Part shown: positions 27,672 through 37,130 of the stretch, piece by piece
How positions within the stretch are numbered: the first letter of the stretch is position 1
Layout of the letters: every line of letters begins with the position of its first letter
NCBI GenBank assembly: GCA_947380295.1
Contig: CANCQK010000004.1
Location: forward strand, 1-64,000
DNA length: 64,000 bases
From: Bdellovibrionales bacterium
Lineage (GTDB): Bacteria; Bdellovibrionota; UBA1018
Direction of reading: 5' to 3'
Position numbers and translations under genes: made by a program
Notes under the pieces: model-generated
Told to the model about the DNA's origin: nothing
What the model saw: the letters and a program-made list of their open reading frames with translations, nothing else
The model's database searches: none

Positions 27672-29411
27672 TTAAAATGCGTGAATGCGATAAGTGCCTA
27701 CATCCGCGCTCTGACCTTTTCCTAGGTGGGTATCGAGATTACCCTCGCTGATGGGCACAATTTCACCGACGTGTCCATGTACGTACTTCGCAGTGTAATG
27801 GCCAATGGATTTAGGACGAATGACGGATCTAAAGTGATCCGGGGATCCAGGTTCTCTATTCCAAACTGCATAGTGCAGTGGAAACATTTGATCTGGGGTT
27901 TGCACGTCACCCAGCTCGCCCGGGGGACTTGCGTTATGACGATCAAAAATATCTGATTCGGATCTGAGCAGATCAAGAAAACTTGAAATGCCGCTTTCAC
28001 TGCGAAATTGTTCCTGTAATTTGCTATTCATCCTAAGAACGCAGGCTTTTAGAGTGAGGTCGTGTTGCAGAAGTTCGATTGAACAGGGTGTGTCTCCCAT
28101 GATTTCACTCAGTGCGGAAATGGCTTCTAGCCCAACATAAGCATGTGAAAAAAGAGTGATTTGGCCACGAGCCCTATCAGTGCCAATCTCAAAAAGCCGC
28201 AGAACTGGCAAAAAAACGGATTTGACAATGTTTTGAACTTCATCCTTGAGAGACGGATAGCGCGTGATTAAGTGGATCAGCCGAAAGAGAGATAGATTGG
28301 GAGCTACTCTGACGTTCAGGTCAGCAAACGGGTCCTTACTGAACGGGAGGGGTGTCGTTTTAAGGGCCTGATAAAAGTATAAGAACCCAAGATCATGGTT
28401 TGATAAGATAATCTCGATTTTGCGCCCTCCAGTGACGAGTTTTTCCAGGATTTTTAGCGTGAAATAATCATTTGCTCCTCGGTCGCAAAGAAGATCCCCT
28501 AGAAACCGCACTTTAGGGCCCACTTTCACGACTTCTACCCGCTGTAGCCAATCATTCAATGAGCTCAGATGAATTTCTTTAAGTTGAGTTTTGTTTTCTG
28601 CTGATTCCAAACGGTACAGATTTACCCAGTTGTAATAATCATCTTTGCTGACTCGCAAGACCCCTTCTCTTACGAGAAAATGGACCAATTTCAGTGCATT
28701 TCCATGTAGATCGCCGAGTGTAATCTCAGATCTAGAGTCGGAATCGCCTTCAACTACAGAAGACGGAAAGTGAAGTAGATTGACTTCGTGCTCCTCGATT
28801 AACGTATTACCGGATCTGCGATTCATGGGGGAGCCAACAGAGGTTGCAATGGAGGAGAATGCTGATGCGTTTCGATTGATTTGAACTTGTGGAGGAGATT
28901 TTTGAGGAGGAGCGGTCGGTCTTGAGCAGATGAGCTCCTTGAAGTAAATTCCACCTTCTGGCGGTCGCCGGGATTCTTCAAAAACGGGGGTGGTTTTTTC
29001 CCTTTGTAATTGAACATACTGAGGATAATCAATGAGTCCGATGGGCTTATCAGCTGTACCAATATAATAAAAATTCCAGCTCAATGGAATGAATTGAACA
29101 CCTTGATTTACTATTAAATAAGGGCCTGAGCGATTTACTGTTGAATAAAGGCCTGAGCTAGTTTGTGTTGCCCACTGAAATGAAACAAGACCTGTAAAGT
29201 TATGGTGAGTGCAAAATAGCTGCGCAATCGGTGCAAGGGAATCACTCATGGCTTGGTCTGTAACGCCCATCTTTTTTAATAAAAAGAATTCTTCAGATCT
29301 GAGTGCGAGGAGTTGGGCCTTGTTTGCGATATCAACTTCCTCTGCGTAAACACGTTGAGATGGGTGCAAGATCAAAAGAAATAGGAAAAATGATAAATTG
29401 ATATACTTCAC
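27672..29411 (-). CDS. Exported calcineurin-like (PPP-type) phosphatase
   Basis: A GTG start is followed by a signal peptide ending in RVYA. A 200-residue N-terminal region has no recognised domain. The phosphatase part has the metallophosphoesterase motifs in order: GDLHGN (about 233), GDLLCDRG (about 306), SNHD (about 338, GNHE/D in most) and SHAYVG (about 422). The GDxHG/GDxxDRG form is that of PPP Ser/Thr phosphatases. Placed beside two exported kinases on the same strand, it looks like the counter-enzyme of a phosphorylation system outside the bacterial cytoplasm. Replacement of Gly by Ser in the NHD motif is unusual but keeps the metal ligands. Confidence 0.75.
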   Translation of the reverse strand: MKYINLSFFLFLLILHPSQRVYAEEVDIANKAQLLALRSEEFFLLKKMGVTDQAMSDSLAPIAQLFCTHHNFTGLVSFQWATQTSSGLYSTVNRSGPYLIVNQGVQFIPLSWNFYYIGTADKPIGLIDYPQYVQLQREKTTPVFEESRRPPEGGIYFKELICSRPTAPPQKSPPQVQINRNASAFSSIATSVGSPMNRRSGNTLIEEHEVNLLHFPSSVVEGDSDSRSEITLGDLHGNALKLVHFLVREGVLRVSKDDYYNWVNLYRLESAENKTQLKEIHLSSLNDWLQRVEVVKVGPKVRFLGDLLCDRGANDYFTLKILEKLVTGGRKIEIILSNHDLGFLYFYQALKTTPLPFSKDPFADLNVRVAPNLSLFRLIHLITRYPSLKDEVQNIVKSVFLPVLRLFEIGTDRARGQITLFSHAYVGLEAISALSEIMGDTPCSIELLQHDLTLKACVLRMNSKLQEQFRSESGISSFLDLLRSESDIFDRHNASPPGELGDVQTPDQMFPLHYAVWNREPGSPDHFRSVIRPKSIGHYTAKYVHGHVGEIVPISEGNLDTHLGKGQSADVGTYRIHAF

Positions 29412-29590
29412 AGTTTTTTCCCTTAATTTTGGGCTTTCGTGTGGTGTGCGGCTTTACTATTTGGGTGAGCTTAATATATTAAGTAAGTTTAGAGTGATGG
29501 GTTTTCTATCACGGCTGAAATCAAGAGTCAAAAAGATAGTCTTGTACTTGCCTTGGTAATCGAGGGTCAAGTTTTTGATTCTAGAAAGTT

Positions 29591-30811
29591 TTAAAGCGAT
29601 CTCTTTTTGTCTAGAATAAGAGATCTACAAATTGGGCATCGGGCTCCCTCGCCTTGGGTTCTTATCCAGCGGCGTAAGCAGTGAGGATGGAATCGGTGAG
29701 CACAGGGCGTGCTGATTGCGTTATTGGAGTCGAGAGAATTGGGCTCTAGGCAAATGACACAGTTATCGGGTGCAGTATCTGGTGCTGCAGGTAGTTCTTC
29801 TAGTGGACTCTGAGTCCGCGCTACGACCAGCGTTCTGGATGATTGGATAGGAGCACAAGGAGCGGAAGTAGGCATTCTGGGAGCTCCTGTTTGACTGTGG
29901 CTGGTGCTGTTCTCTTGATGAGGATGAAATAGATCCGCCAAGTATAAATTTAAAAAAATCATAAACAAATAATCTGAGGTAATGACCTCGGGGACTTCGA
30001 CGAGACTGAGGTGGGAGGTGAGGTGGGTGGCAGCGGTAGATCGTTCGTGTAAATTGACTGAGCATATCGGTGTCCCAAGTAGACTTCTGGCTGTATGATA
30101 ATCAGCTGCTCTCTCCGGAGAGGGCACCGTAGTTGATAAAATTTCTGGAGAAGTAGTGGAGAGGCAGTGTGCTGTTCCAGCTGTAATGGCGAACGAGGAA
30201 AATGCTAAGGCACCTGGTGCCTGTGTGATCGCAGCAGCTGCTAGTCCTGCTGTCCAAAAAGAAATTGATACCGGCAACGGGTTGAAACATGCCAGTTTAA
30301 GTCTATTTTTGAGGTGAAGATCGGTGCGAATGTAGTGTTCTACCTGCTCAACCCAGGGGCGTAGGCGTCCAGCGCGTCCGTCAGGTAAGCTGGCCAGGAT
30401 ATCGATGACTAATTGATCTGCCTGCTGAATGTGTCGCTCCGTGATGTGGGGCAATGTCTCAGCTTTGATCCAGAGGGTTTTTGCTTGCTCGAGACGACGA
30501 TCGAGAGCTCCGATGACATAATCAGCGTCGGACTGAACGAAATCATCAGCTCCAGGCGAAAAGTGGGCCCTTGAGAGGTTTCTAAAAAAAATAGGAGAAG
30601 GACAGCTTTTCAAGTGTGAAGAAAGGTTCACACGTATAATTTCTTGAATTTGATCAAAAGCTTGGTGTGCATCGGGTGAATGGGTGGCGGCTAAAATGGG
30701 GCGAATTGGACTCAGGATTCCAATTGAGAATAGGGCTATAGTTTCTGCGATCTTGGAAAAAGTAGGAAGTTCGAATTTTCTAAATCGCCCGAGAGAGTTC
30801 ATGAATTTCAT
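29591..30811 (-). CDS. Exported RING-H2 finger protein, putative E3 ubiquitin ligase effector
   Basis: About 406 residues from the ATG at 30811; a TTG start at 30865 would add 18. The N terminus has a basic segment and hydrophobic stretch ending in RPILAA, a plausible signal peptide. A second hydrophobic region (WTAGLAAAAITQAPGALAF) may span a membrane. The C terminus has a complete RING-H2 finger: CVICLEP, then CAHRFHPHC, then CPIC. The zinc-ligand order C-x2-C-x14-C-x-H-x2-H-x2-C-x-C-x2-C is that of eukaryotic E3 ligases, which recruit E2-ubiquitin. Bacteria lack classical ubiquitin, so a host target is inferred. The gene precedes the phosphatase on the same strand. Confidence 0.75.
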   Translation of the reverse strand: MKFMNSLGRFRKFELPTFSKIAETIALFSIGILSPIRPILAATHSPDAHQAFDQIQEIIRVNLSSHLKSCPSPIFFRNLSRAHFSPGADDFVQSDADYVIGALDRRLEQAKTLWIKAETLPHITERHIQQADQLVIDILASLPDGRAGRLRPWVEQVEHYIRTDLHLKNRLKLACFNPLPVSISFWTAGLAAAAITQAPGALAFSSFAITAGTAHCLSTTSPEILSTTVPSPERAADYHTARSLLGTPICSVNLHERSTAATHLTSHLSLVEVPEVITSDYLFMIFLNLYLADLFHPHQENSTSHSQTGAPRMPTSAPCAPIQSSRTLVVARTQSPLEELPAAPDTAPDNCVICLEPNSLDSNNAISTPCAHRFHPHCLRRWIRTQGEGARCPICRSLILDKKRSL

Positions 30812-30898
30812 CTGATCACTGGTCTTTTGGAATGCTGTGTTTTTTCTGGTTTTGATGGTTGACAATGCTTCTGATTCTTCAATAGAGTGGCTGACTCT

Positions 30899-31915
30899 AT
30901 GCCGAGATCTGAGAGAAAGTCAAAATTTTTGTTAGTTAGCTCGATCCTCTGGTTGCAATTTTTTCTGCTCGAAATACCGGTGCATGCTGCTCGTGAGGAT
31001 CATCAAATAACGAGCCTGTCGGGCGAGCCAAAAGGAGCACTGGAGGCGTCTGATCACCCAAACTCTAATGCAGATGAATTGATGACTGAAGTTGATCTCA
31101 TGGAAGATTCAAGTCATCAGAGTTCACTCAGCCCGCCTCGAATTCGAGTCGAAGATTTTATGGCTGATATTCTTGCAACGGGAACGCCCTATCAAGATTG
31201 GGAGGTTTTGTTCGCCAAAGGTGGGCCTCAGCTTTTTATTCGGGAAGTCGAGAGTACACCTGTTGAAGTTCGCTTGTTGAATGAACGCCCGATGCCGATC
31301 ATTCCAGAGACACTTTGGTTTTTTGACCAATTACCTGAAGAAAGTCTGGATCGATTAACTAGTCAGGCGCTGAGTTATCGATATCAAGTGATTATGCGAA
31401 ATCAATTTGCTTTTTCATTTTATCTGGTTCGAAGACTAAGAGCATCTGATCGCGGTTCAAACTTCATTTCTATCTCAGAGGCTCAGCAATTGAAGAGTCA
31501 ATTGAAACCTCAAACACGGCGATCGTGCAATGTTTCTCGAGAAAGTATCGAATGTTGCATACACTCAGTGTGTTGCTTATCGTTCACTACTGCAGTCTCC
31601 CTAGAGTTTTCCATGATTTGCACTCTTCCCTGCTGTTGTAACCTTTGCCTGCCTCTGTGTTGTTCTGGGGTTGGGTTGCAATGTTGCACTCAGTGTATCT
31701 GGACTTCACTGCTCGATTCTGAACAGTCGGGACATCGATGCCAATTACGTCCTGGGTTAGTATCAGCAGTTCAGGGATGTGTTCAAGGGATGGCTGATGC
31801 TGGAGCGGGAATTTGTCACTGTGCTCTTGAAACTGAGACTGCCGCAGAGCTTCCACACCTCTGTTGGGAATATCCCTTCACTCCACTTAGGTTTCATTCG
31901 CCCTCTGTGCGATGA
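30899..31915 (+). CDS. Exported protein with a Cys-rich hydrophobic C-terminal third
   Basis: The ATG at 30899 (or GTG at 30887) gives a signal peptide ending in IPVHA. Residues about 35-200 are acidic, without recognised domain. The last third is packed with Cys: CCIHSVCC, CTLPCCCNLCLPLCC, LQCCTQC. Its hydrophobic Cys runs resemble membrane-associated, S-acylated tails of eukaryotic proteins, but this is a guess; disulfides or metal binding are alternatives. It is divergent from the RING gene, sharing a short intergenic region. A frameshift near the start of the Cys-rich part cannot be excluded, since composition changes abruptly there. Confidence 0.5.
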   Translation: MPRSERKSKFLLVSSILWLQFFLLEIPVHAAREDHQITSLSGEPKGALEASDHPNSNADELMTEVDLMEDSSHQSSLSPPRIRVEDFMADILATGTPYQDWEVLFAKGGPQLFIREVESTPVEVRLLNERPMPIIPETLWFFDQLPEESLDRLTSQALSYRYQVIMRNQFAFSFYLVRRLRASDRGSNFISISEAQQLKSQLKPQTRRSCNVSRESIECCIHSVCCLSFTTAVSLEFSMICTLPCCCNLCLPLCCSGVGLQCCTQCIWTSLLDSEQSGHRCQLRPGLVSAVQGCVQGMADAGAGICHCALETETAAELPHLCWEYPFTPLRFHSPSVR

Positions 31916-32052
31916 TGTCAGTCGGTAGGTATTCATCAACTTTGATCAAATTAGACTAGCGTTCAAGAAGTGTATTCTACCGTCAGTACTTAGAGGTCGT
32001 CGCGGGCGATGACACAGTTACAGCTTCAATCTTGATTGGAAAGAACCCACGC

Positions 32053-32901
32053 TTAGCCGCCCACTATACACCGGACCGATCCGCCGATGTTGCCAAGTTC
32101 CTCGTAAGAGACACTGCCACTGTTACCTCGGAAAACGGTGGCGCGATCATGGATGGGCTGAGTGGACGCCGACCAATACCATCGGCCAGTTATATTCGGA
32201 ATCAGGTCTCGACGATAACCAGCAACATCCAGGTCACCAGGCTCAAACGATTCAAGCTCGTATGCAGGGAGATCAGGATCATCAGGGTGAATATTACCGC
32301 CCTCGTAGGCACGCCAATAAGGATCAGGCTGGCTTGAACCCATCGTTCGGGAAAGTGCGATGTATTCGTCTTTCGTAGGCAATCTTGAGCCGCCACCGAG
32401 TCCAGTGCAGTAAGCTACTGCGTCTTTTTGATTCATAGTTCTCGGAGCCACACCACTCCAGATCACGCCTGCGACCTCGTACATCGGTCCGACCTTCGCA
32501 AATTCCGGAGTGACCTTTGTTCTCACTGAGGCGTCAAATCGACTTAGAGGGGTAATAGAGGTGCCCTGCAACCTGGTTTGTTCCGAGGCTAACCTCTCAC
32601 TTTCTGCGATGATTCGCGGTCTTTCGATGATCTCACGATGAAAGCGGATGTCACTTGCAGTCTGTTGATTGGTACAAGCTATTTGTTTGCTTGAAGCAGA
32701 ATCTAAATAATCGGAAATCTTGAGCATCACATCCCGCGGCATGTTGGTAAATTTTGTCGGTCGAGCCAACGGCGTAGGCTGGGGCACCATGCCTGAATAC
32801 CCGCCGTGTGCAGGTTTGTAGTCATTGCTACCAGCAAACACCGGCGCGATTTGCGCACTCAATGCCAGAGATATTAAACATTTTTTAATGATCTTTTTCA
32901 T
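32053..32901 (-). CDS. Exported F-box protein with C-terminal Lcl_C/DUF1566-like domain (Fb1)
   Basis: A signal peptide (MKKIIKK..., cleavage at PVFA) leads to an F-box-like motif at about 48-85: NMPRDVMLKISDYLDSAS and IACTNQQ, matching the 'LP-x-D-V-L/M-x-x-I-x-x-Y/F-L' pattern by which F-box proteins bind SKP1 in cullin ubiquitin ligases. Residues about 140-282 are a Lcl_C/DUF1566-type domain (MYEVAGVIWSGVAP, SRLPTKDEYIAL, YWSAST, SVRC) of C-type-lectin-like fold. The same C-terminal domain is found on the RBR protein at 38.5 kb. The fusion suggests a substrate receptor: F-box to the ligase, lectin-like domain to the target. A shared promoter and hairpin precede it. Confidence 0.72.
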   Translation of the reverse strand: MKKIIKKCLISLALSAQIAPVFAGSNDYKPAHGGYSGMVPQPTPLARPTKFTNMPRDVMLKISDYLDSASSKQIACTNQQTASDIRFHREIIERPRIIAESERLASEQTRLQGTSITPLSRFDASVRTKVTPEFAKVGPMYEVAGVIWSGVAPRTMNQKDAVAYCTGLGGGSRLPTKDEYIALSRTMGSSQPDPYWRAYEGGNIHPDDPDLPAYELESFEPGDLDVAGYRRDLIPNITGRWYWSASTQPIHDRATVFRGNSGSVSYEELGNIGGSVRCIVGG

Positions 32902-33206
32902 AGTTACAATCCCATCTTGCCTAACTAATCAAGCAAGCCCCGCGCCAAAGTGCCTCGGCGCGTGAGTGCCTTGGAATCAATGTCTTAGGCCTTGGTGAGT
33001 CGGGTGGTACATTGCTAAGGGTTTTACAGGTGACTAAAAAATAGACATATTTAAGGCTTGTGGGTTGTGGAGACAAAGCTAACACTTGAAGGCTGAAAAG
33101 CCTTGATGGGATTGAATAAAAAAGCAGCTGTCATCAGCAAACTCATGTGTTTTGATTCGGTTACCAAAAAAAAGCTCTGCAAATAAAAGTTTTAAAAATG
33201 TTTTGC
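32902..33206. other. 305-base gap holding the Fb1 promoter/leader
   Basis: No gene is seen. The left half, on the minus strand, contains the conserved promoter-leader element shared with the RBR gene. The right half is AT-rich and has GGCTTTTCAGCC-like arms near 33090-33105 (GGCTGAAAAGCC on the + strand), possibly a small terminator hairpin for the MFS gene running toward it. Confidence 0.5.
32931..33046 (-). promoter_or_regulatory. Promoter-leader element copy A, upstream of Fb1
   Basis: Read on the minus strand: GTCTATTTTTTAGTCAC (33046-33030), ten bases, CTTAGCAATGT (33019-33009), 46 bases, then hairpin CGCGCC-N10-GGCGCG (32962-32941) followed by GGGCTTGCTT. Each block and each spacing recurs upstream of the RBR gene at 38335-38450. 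Either a shared promoter with a leader hairpin, or protein-binding sites. Confidence 0.7.
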
Positions 33207-34361
33207 TTAAACAACTCGGCCTCTGAGGCTCACCACTGCTGTAATGGCCATAGCGAAAAGTACGATCACGCTAAAAGAAGCTTTGAGGCTACTGGCTCCC
33301 GCGATCCAACCGATGAGCGGCGGTCCAATTAAAAACCCCAAAAATCCAACGGCAGAGACCACAGTAATCGCAGAGCTTGCTGTGCGTTTTGAGCCACGTC
33401 CTGCTTCGCTATAGGTGAAAGGAACTACTGCAGAAGTCCCGGCACCTACCAAGAAGAACCCGAACAATGCAGGGCCTAAGGTGGGGAAAAGAATCGACAG
33501 TGAGAGTCCCAGGGCAATGAAAATTCCGCAGGCCTGGAGAACGCGGGTAAAGCCCAATCGATTCTTCAACTGGTCGGCGATAAAGCGAGTCCCAGCCATG
33601 GTGCTCATAAAGGCAGCGTAACCTGTGCCAATCCAACCGTCCTTGGCCAAAACAACTTTTTCAAAATAAACTCCGCTCCAATCAAACATGGTTCCTTCGC
33701 AGACCATCGAGCAAAAAGTAATAATTCCTAATAAGATCAGAGGGCGATCTGGCCATTGCCAGGGGATCTTTTTTTCGTTGCGATCTCTAGGTGAGTCAAT
33801 CAAGAGGGCCCGAGACTGAAGAAAAGCGGCAGCTAATATGACACTGAACGAAAAAGTAAAGTGAGTCAGAGGTGAGATTTTTTTTGCCATCATGAGTGCG
33901 CCGATTGCCGCACCCACAAATCCAGCTAGGCTCCAGAGGCCGTGGAAGCCGGCCATGATTTGCTTCTGGTAGAGTTTCTCGATTCCGACGGCTTGAGTGT
34001 TCACCGAAACATTGACTAGATTACCTGCGACTCCAAAGAGGAGCAGAAATAAACTGAGCTGCACAACATTTGTTGCAAAACCCAAAAGTAGAAGTGCGGT
34101 GGCGTAGAACATCATCGAGAACTGCAAGACTCTTCGTGTGCCAAGTTGAGTGATGAGTTGAGATGAAAAAGTGAGGCAGAGCATTGATCCAACCGGAAGA
34201 GCAAAAAGAAGTGTGCCCAGTTCAGATTCGGAAAGAGAGAGTTTTTGCTGAAGGTCAGGAATTCTCGCTCCCCAGCTTGAAAAGCAAAACCCATGGAGGA
34301 AGAAAAAACTCCCCACGGCGACTCGAGCTCGTTTGCGAGAATACCCTGATCTAAGATTCAT
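33207..34361 (-). CDS. Major facilitator superfamily transporter
   Basis: 384 residues with about twelve membrane helices. The start region GSFFFLHGFCFSSWGARIPD and ELGTLLFALPVG resembles the bacterial MFS group near YbjJ/FucP. A second conserved motif, AGFHGLWSLAGFVGAAIGA, lies in helix 5. Substrate unknown. It follows the small acidic exported protein by 17 bases and may be in one operon with it. Confidence 0.85.
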   Translation of the reverse strand: MNLRSGYSRKRARVAVGSFFFLHGFCFSSWGARIPDLQQKLSLSESELGTLLFALPVGSMLCLTFSSQLITQLGTRRVLQFSMMFYATALLLLGFATNVVQLSLFLLLFGVAGNLVNVSVNTQAVGIEKLYQKQIMAGFHGLWSLAGFVGAAIGALMMAKKISPLTHFTFSFSVILAAAFLQSRALLIDSPRDRNEKKIPWQWPDRPLILLGIITFCSMVCEGTMFDWSGVYFEKVVLAKDGWIGTGYAAFMSTMAGTRFIADQLKNRLGFTRVLQACGIFIALGLSLSILFPTLGPALFGFFLVGAGTSAVVPFTYSEAGRGSKRTASSAITVVSAVGFLGFLIGPPLIGWIAGASSLKASFSVIVLFAMAITAVVSLRGRVV

Positions 34362-34378
34362 CTGGTCAAAAGCCTATT

Positions 34379-34870
34379 TTATTCACCTAGATCGTCTTCC
34401 TCGTCGTCGTCATCTACGGAGGAGGGGGCGGTTGTGAGTTCTGCTTTTTCAGGCGTGCTTCGCATGCGGACTTTGATTTGGTACTGTCCATTGGAGCGAA
34501 CCAATTTTTGACTGAAATCTGCTTTAGTTAGAGCAGAGCGTCCGCAGTCCAATGTCAAAACTTCGTTATTTTTATTTAAATCCTTGGTTTCTTTTTTCCA
34601 CTCATTACAGGCCGTTTTCCAGTTTTGATAGGCGTCTTTTGAGTTCACACTTGGCTCGCCTTCGATTTCTTGGTCGCCTTTTAAGATCGTGAACTCGGGT
34701 CTTTTCGATTCTTGGGAGCTTCCCTTGCGGATCGTGATGGAAGTTTCCTTGTGGTCTCCGGTTGAAAGTCCCTTGACGTTCACCGTAGGCCCGTGAGCAG
34801 AGCTGAATGTTTCTGTACAAATTAAGATGAGGGTAAAAACCCAAGGGATCGCTTTGAATTGGTTCTTCAT
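34379..34870 (-). CDS. Small exported protein with acidic tail, unknown function
   Basis: The start at 34870 is supported by AAAGGAGAACTC just before the ATG. The 163-residue product has a signal peptide (KNQFKAIPWVFTLILICTE, cleavage near FSSA) and a hydrophilic body with one Cys pair (about 85 and 104), ending in DDDDEEDD. No family recognised. The acidic tail could bind metal or cations. It is followed by the MFS gene. Confidence 0.6.
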   Translation of the reverse strand: MKNQFKAIPWVFTLILICTETFSSAHGPTVNVKGLSTGDHKETSITIRKGSSQESKRPEFTILKGDQEIEGEPSVNSKDAYQNWKTACNEWKKETKDLNKNNEVLTLDCGRSALTKADFSQKLVRSNGQYQIKVRMRSTPEKAELTTAPSSVDDDDEEDDLGE

Positions 34871-34957
34871 GAGTTCTCCTTTAATCAGGGGTCGATAGCC
34901 TAATGATGGCCGATTTTGACCTGGTTTTCCAGTAAAACGGTTCAAGAAAAGGTGAAG

Positions 34958-35605
34958 CTAGTTCCACTGAACAACGACTTGAGTCACTTTAGCGTCGGCT
35001 TCAGCAGAGCGTTGGATTTTTACATAGCCATTTTGTCGGCCAAACTGGAAAATGTCACGAGTCACTCGGACGTCTTGAATGCAGTAGTCGATGATTTTCT
35101 GAACTTGTCCGGACTTCCACCACTCAACGGCGAGCAAACCGTCGGCCGACTTTCCGGCGTTCAAGGTTCCGCGTGCAACCGCCTCCAGCTTAAGAAATCG
35201 TTGACGCGTGAGGGTCTCAAGATCGTACATGATGTCAAAAACATCGAGGCGCTTAGGATCCAGTCCGTAAGGCACCATCACTGGGAGGTCGAATCCACGG
35301 ATGTTATAGCCGACCACCAGGCGCTCTTCGCAAAGGTCGATGAGGTTCTTCAACTCATTCTCTCTGTAGCTGAGGAATTTGTCAGTCTTGCTGTCGTAGG
35401 CACAGGCCACGGAAATTCCGAGTTTGTCCACATGCTCCCAGCCCCCCACTTCTTGAACCAGTTTCTGGGTTTCTACGTCGATCACCAGGAAGTGACGATG
35501 CTTTAGAAATAAGCTGGAAGGGATGACGTCCTCTGAAAAGGGGACGCAGCTGAGGTGCTTCCAAAACGAAGCATTGAGTTTGACGCGGGTAGTTGGGGCG
35601 TTCAT
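34958..35605 (-). CDS. DEDD-type 3'-5' exonuclease (RNase H-like fold)
   Basis: The exonuclease motifs are in order: VIDVETQK (Exo I, D-x-E), VVGYNIRGFDLPVM (Exo II, N-x-x-x-F-D) and YCIQDVRVTRDIF (Exo III, Y-x-x-x-D), so a DEDDy-type nuclease. It resembles the exonuclease domain found alone or beside helicases in some bacteria; the substrate is not known. I chose ATG 35605; a TTG at 35644 would add 13 residues and overlap the divergent peptidase start. Confidence 0.78.
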   Translation of the reverse strand: MNAPTTRVKLNASFWKHLSCVPFSEDVIPSSLFLKHRHFLVIDVETQKLVQEVGGWEHVDKLGISVACAYDSKTDKFLSYRENELKNLIDLCEERLVVGYNIRGFDLPVMVPYGLDPKRLDVFDIMYDLETLTRQRFLKLEAVARGTLNAGKSADGLLAVEWWKSGQVQKIIDYCIQDVRVTRDIFQFGRQNGYVKIQRSAEADAKVTQVVVQWN

Positions 35606-35673
35606 GAGTTGACCCACTGTCGCCGGAAGCTTTTTACTTGTCAAGGGAGGGAGGGGGGGGCAAACTCGGCTCC

Positions 35674-37083
35674 ATGGACAAAACCTCTTTAGATGCAGCT
35701 GTTTACCTCCAAGAAAAATTCCCAGCTTTTTTAGAGGATCTTAAATCCCTGGTGAGAATCCCCAGTGTTAGCTTTGCCGGGTTCCCTGAGGCTGAGCTCG
35801 ATCGGAGCGCTCAGGGTGTGGCAGATCTACTTCAGCGACGGGGCCTAGAGAATGTCCAAATTTTGAAAGTCCCTGGCGCCCATCCCTACGTCTATGGGGA
35901 GCGTCTCCGTGCCCCAGGAAAGCCGACCTTGCTGCTCTACGCCCATCATGACGTGCAACCCCCGGGACGAACCGAGCTCTGGCAAACCCCTCCATTCGAG
36001 CCTACCGTAAAGGAGGGACCTGCTGGAATGCGGCTCTATGGGCGCGGTACAGCCGACGATAAGGCTGGGATTGTCGTTCATACCTCGGCGATTGCCTCGT
36101 TTCTCGAAACCGTGGGCGAACTTCCTTTGAATGTTAAGATCATTGTAGAAGGGGAGGAGGAAATCGGCAGTTCGCACTTGAGTGAGTTTTTAAAAACCCA
36201 CCGCCACCTGATGGATGCGGACGTACTTGTTCTTACGGATACCGGAAATTTTGACTGCGGCATTCCCGCTTTGACCATTGCCTTGCGCGGGATGGTTGGG
36301 CTTGAGATTGAAGTTCGTGCTCTGACTAAAACGGTTCATTCCGGGATGTGGGGCGGACCGATCCCTGACCCTGCGATGGCCCTGTCCAAAATGCTTGCCA
36401 CCTTGGTGGATGATCAGGGCCAGATCGCGATTCCAGGCGTCTTGGACTTAGTGAAGCCCATCGTAGGACAAGAGGCTCGTGAGTTAGCTGAAATCCCTTA
36501 TGATGAGGCCGAGTTCAGAAAACAGGCTGGTTTGATTCCGGGGGCTCAACTCCTCAAACAGGGTCCATCTCCAGTGGTTCAAGTGTGGCGGTTGCCTAGT
36601 TTAACAGTGAACGCGATCCAGGCCTCCTCTCGACTTCAGGCTGGAAACATCATCAACGACGTGGCCTGGGCTAAAGTGACCATCCGCTTGGTGCCCGATA
36701 TGAAGCCCGAGCAAGTTCTTGAGCAACTTAAGGCCCATCTCCAATCTCAGCTCCCTTGGGGGCTTGAAGTTCAGTTTAAGACCGAGGCTTGCAATGGTCC
36801 TTGGGCAACTGAAGGAAAAGGACCTGCCTTTGAGGCAGCCGAAGCGGCCCTGAAAAAAGGCTACGGTCACGCCCCCTACAAGATCGGGACGGGAGGGAGT
36901 ATCCCGTTTGTTCAGCCCTTTGCAGACGCGCTGGGGGGAGTTCCTGCTCTCTTGATTGGGGTCGAGGATCCCTACACCAATGCTCATGGCGAGAACGAGA
37001 GCCTCCTGCTCTCTGATTTTAAAAGCGCCTGCGTGAGTCAGGTTTATCTTTTTCAGAACTTGGCGGAACTTCAGCAAAAGTAG
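35674..37083 (+). CDS. M20-family metallopeptidase (dipeptidase-like)
   Basis: The zinc-site motifs are present: LLYAHHDVQPPG (first His and catalytic Asp), YGRGTADDKAG, VEGEEEIGS and a late NAHGENES. M20 dipeptidases and carboxypeptidases have this pattern and about 450-470 residues; here 469 from ATG 35674. A TTG at 35638 is a less likely start. The likely role is cytoplasmic peptide turnover, with no signal peptide. Confidence 0.9.
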   Translation: MDKTSLDAAVYLQEKFPAFLEDLKSLVRIPSVSFAGFPEAELDRSAQGVADLLQRRGLENVQILKVPGAHPYVYGERLRAPGKPTLLLYAHHDVQPPGRTELWQTPPFEPTVKEGPAGMRLYGRGTADDKAGIVVHTSAIASFLETVGELPLNVKIIVEGEEEIGSSHLSEFLKTHRHLMDADVLVLTDTGNFDCGIPALTIALRGMVGLEIEVRALTKTVHSGMWGGPIPDPAMALSKMLATLVDDQGQIAIPGVLDLVKPIVGQEARELAEIPYDEAEFRKQAGLIPGAQLLKQGPSPVVQVWRLPSLTVNAIQASSRLQAGNIINDVAWAKVTIRLVPDMKPEQVLEQLKAHLQSQLPWGLEVQFKTEACNGPWATEGKGPAFEAAEAALKKGYGHAPYKIGTGGSIPFVQPFADALGGVPALLIGVEDPYTNAHGENESLLLSDFKSACVSQVYLFQNLAELQQK

Positions 37084-37130
37084 GCTCTATTTTTACCGTT
37101 TCGATCGTTTCGATCGGGCGGGGGCGCGAC

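Noticed and set aside
30859..30888. TTGACA/TAGAGT promoter for the Cys-rich gene
   Set aside because: The predicted transcription start would fall at or inside the start codon.
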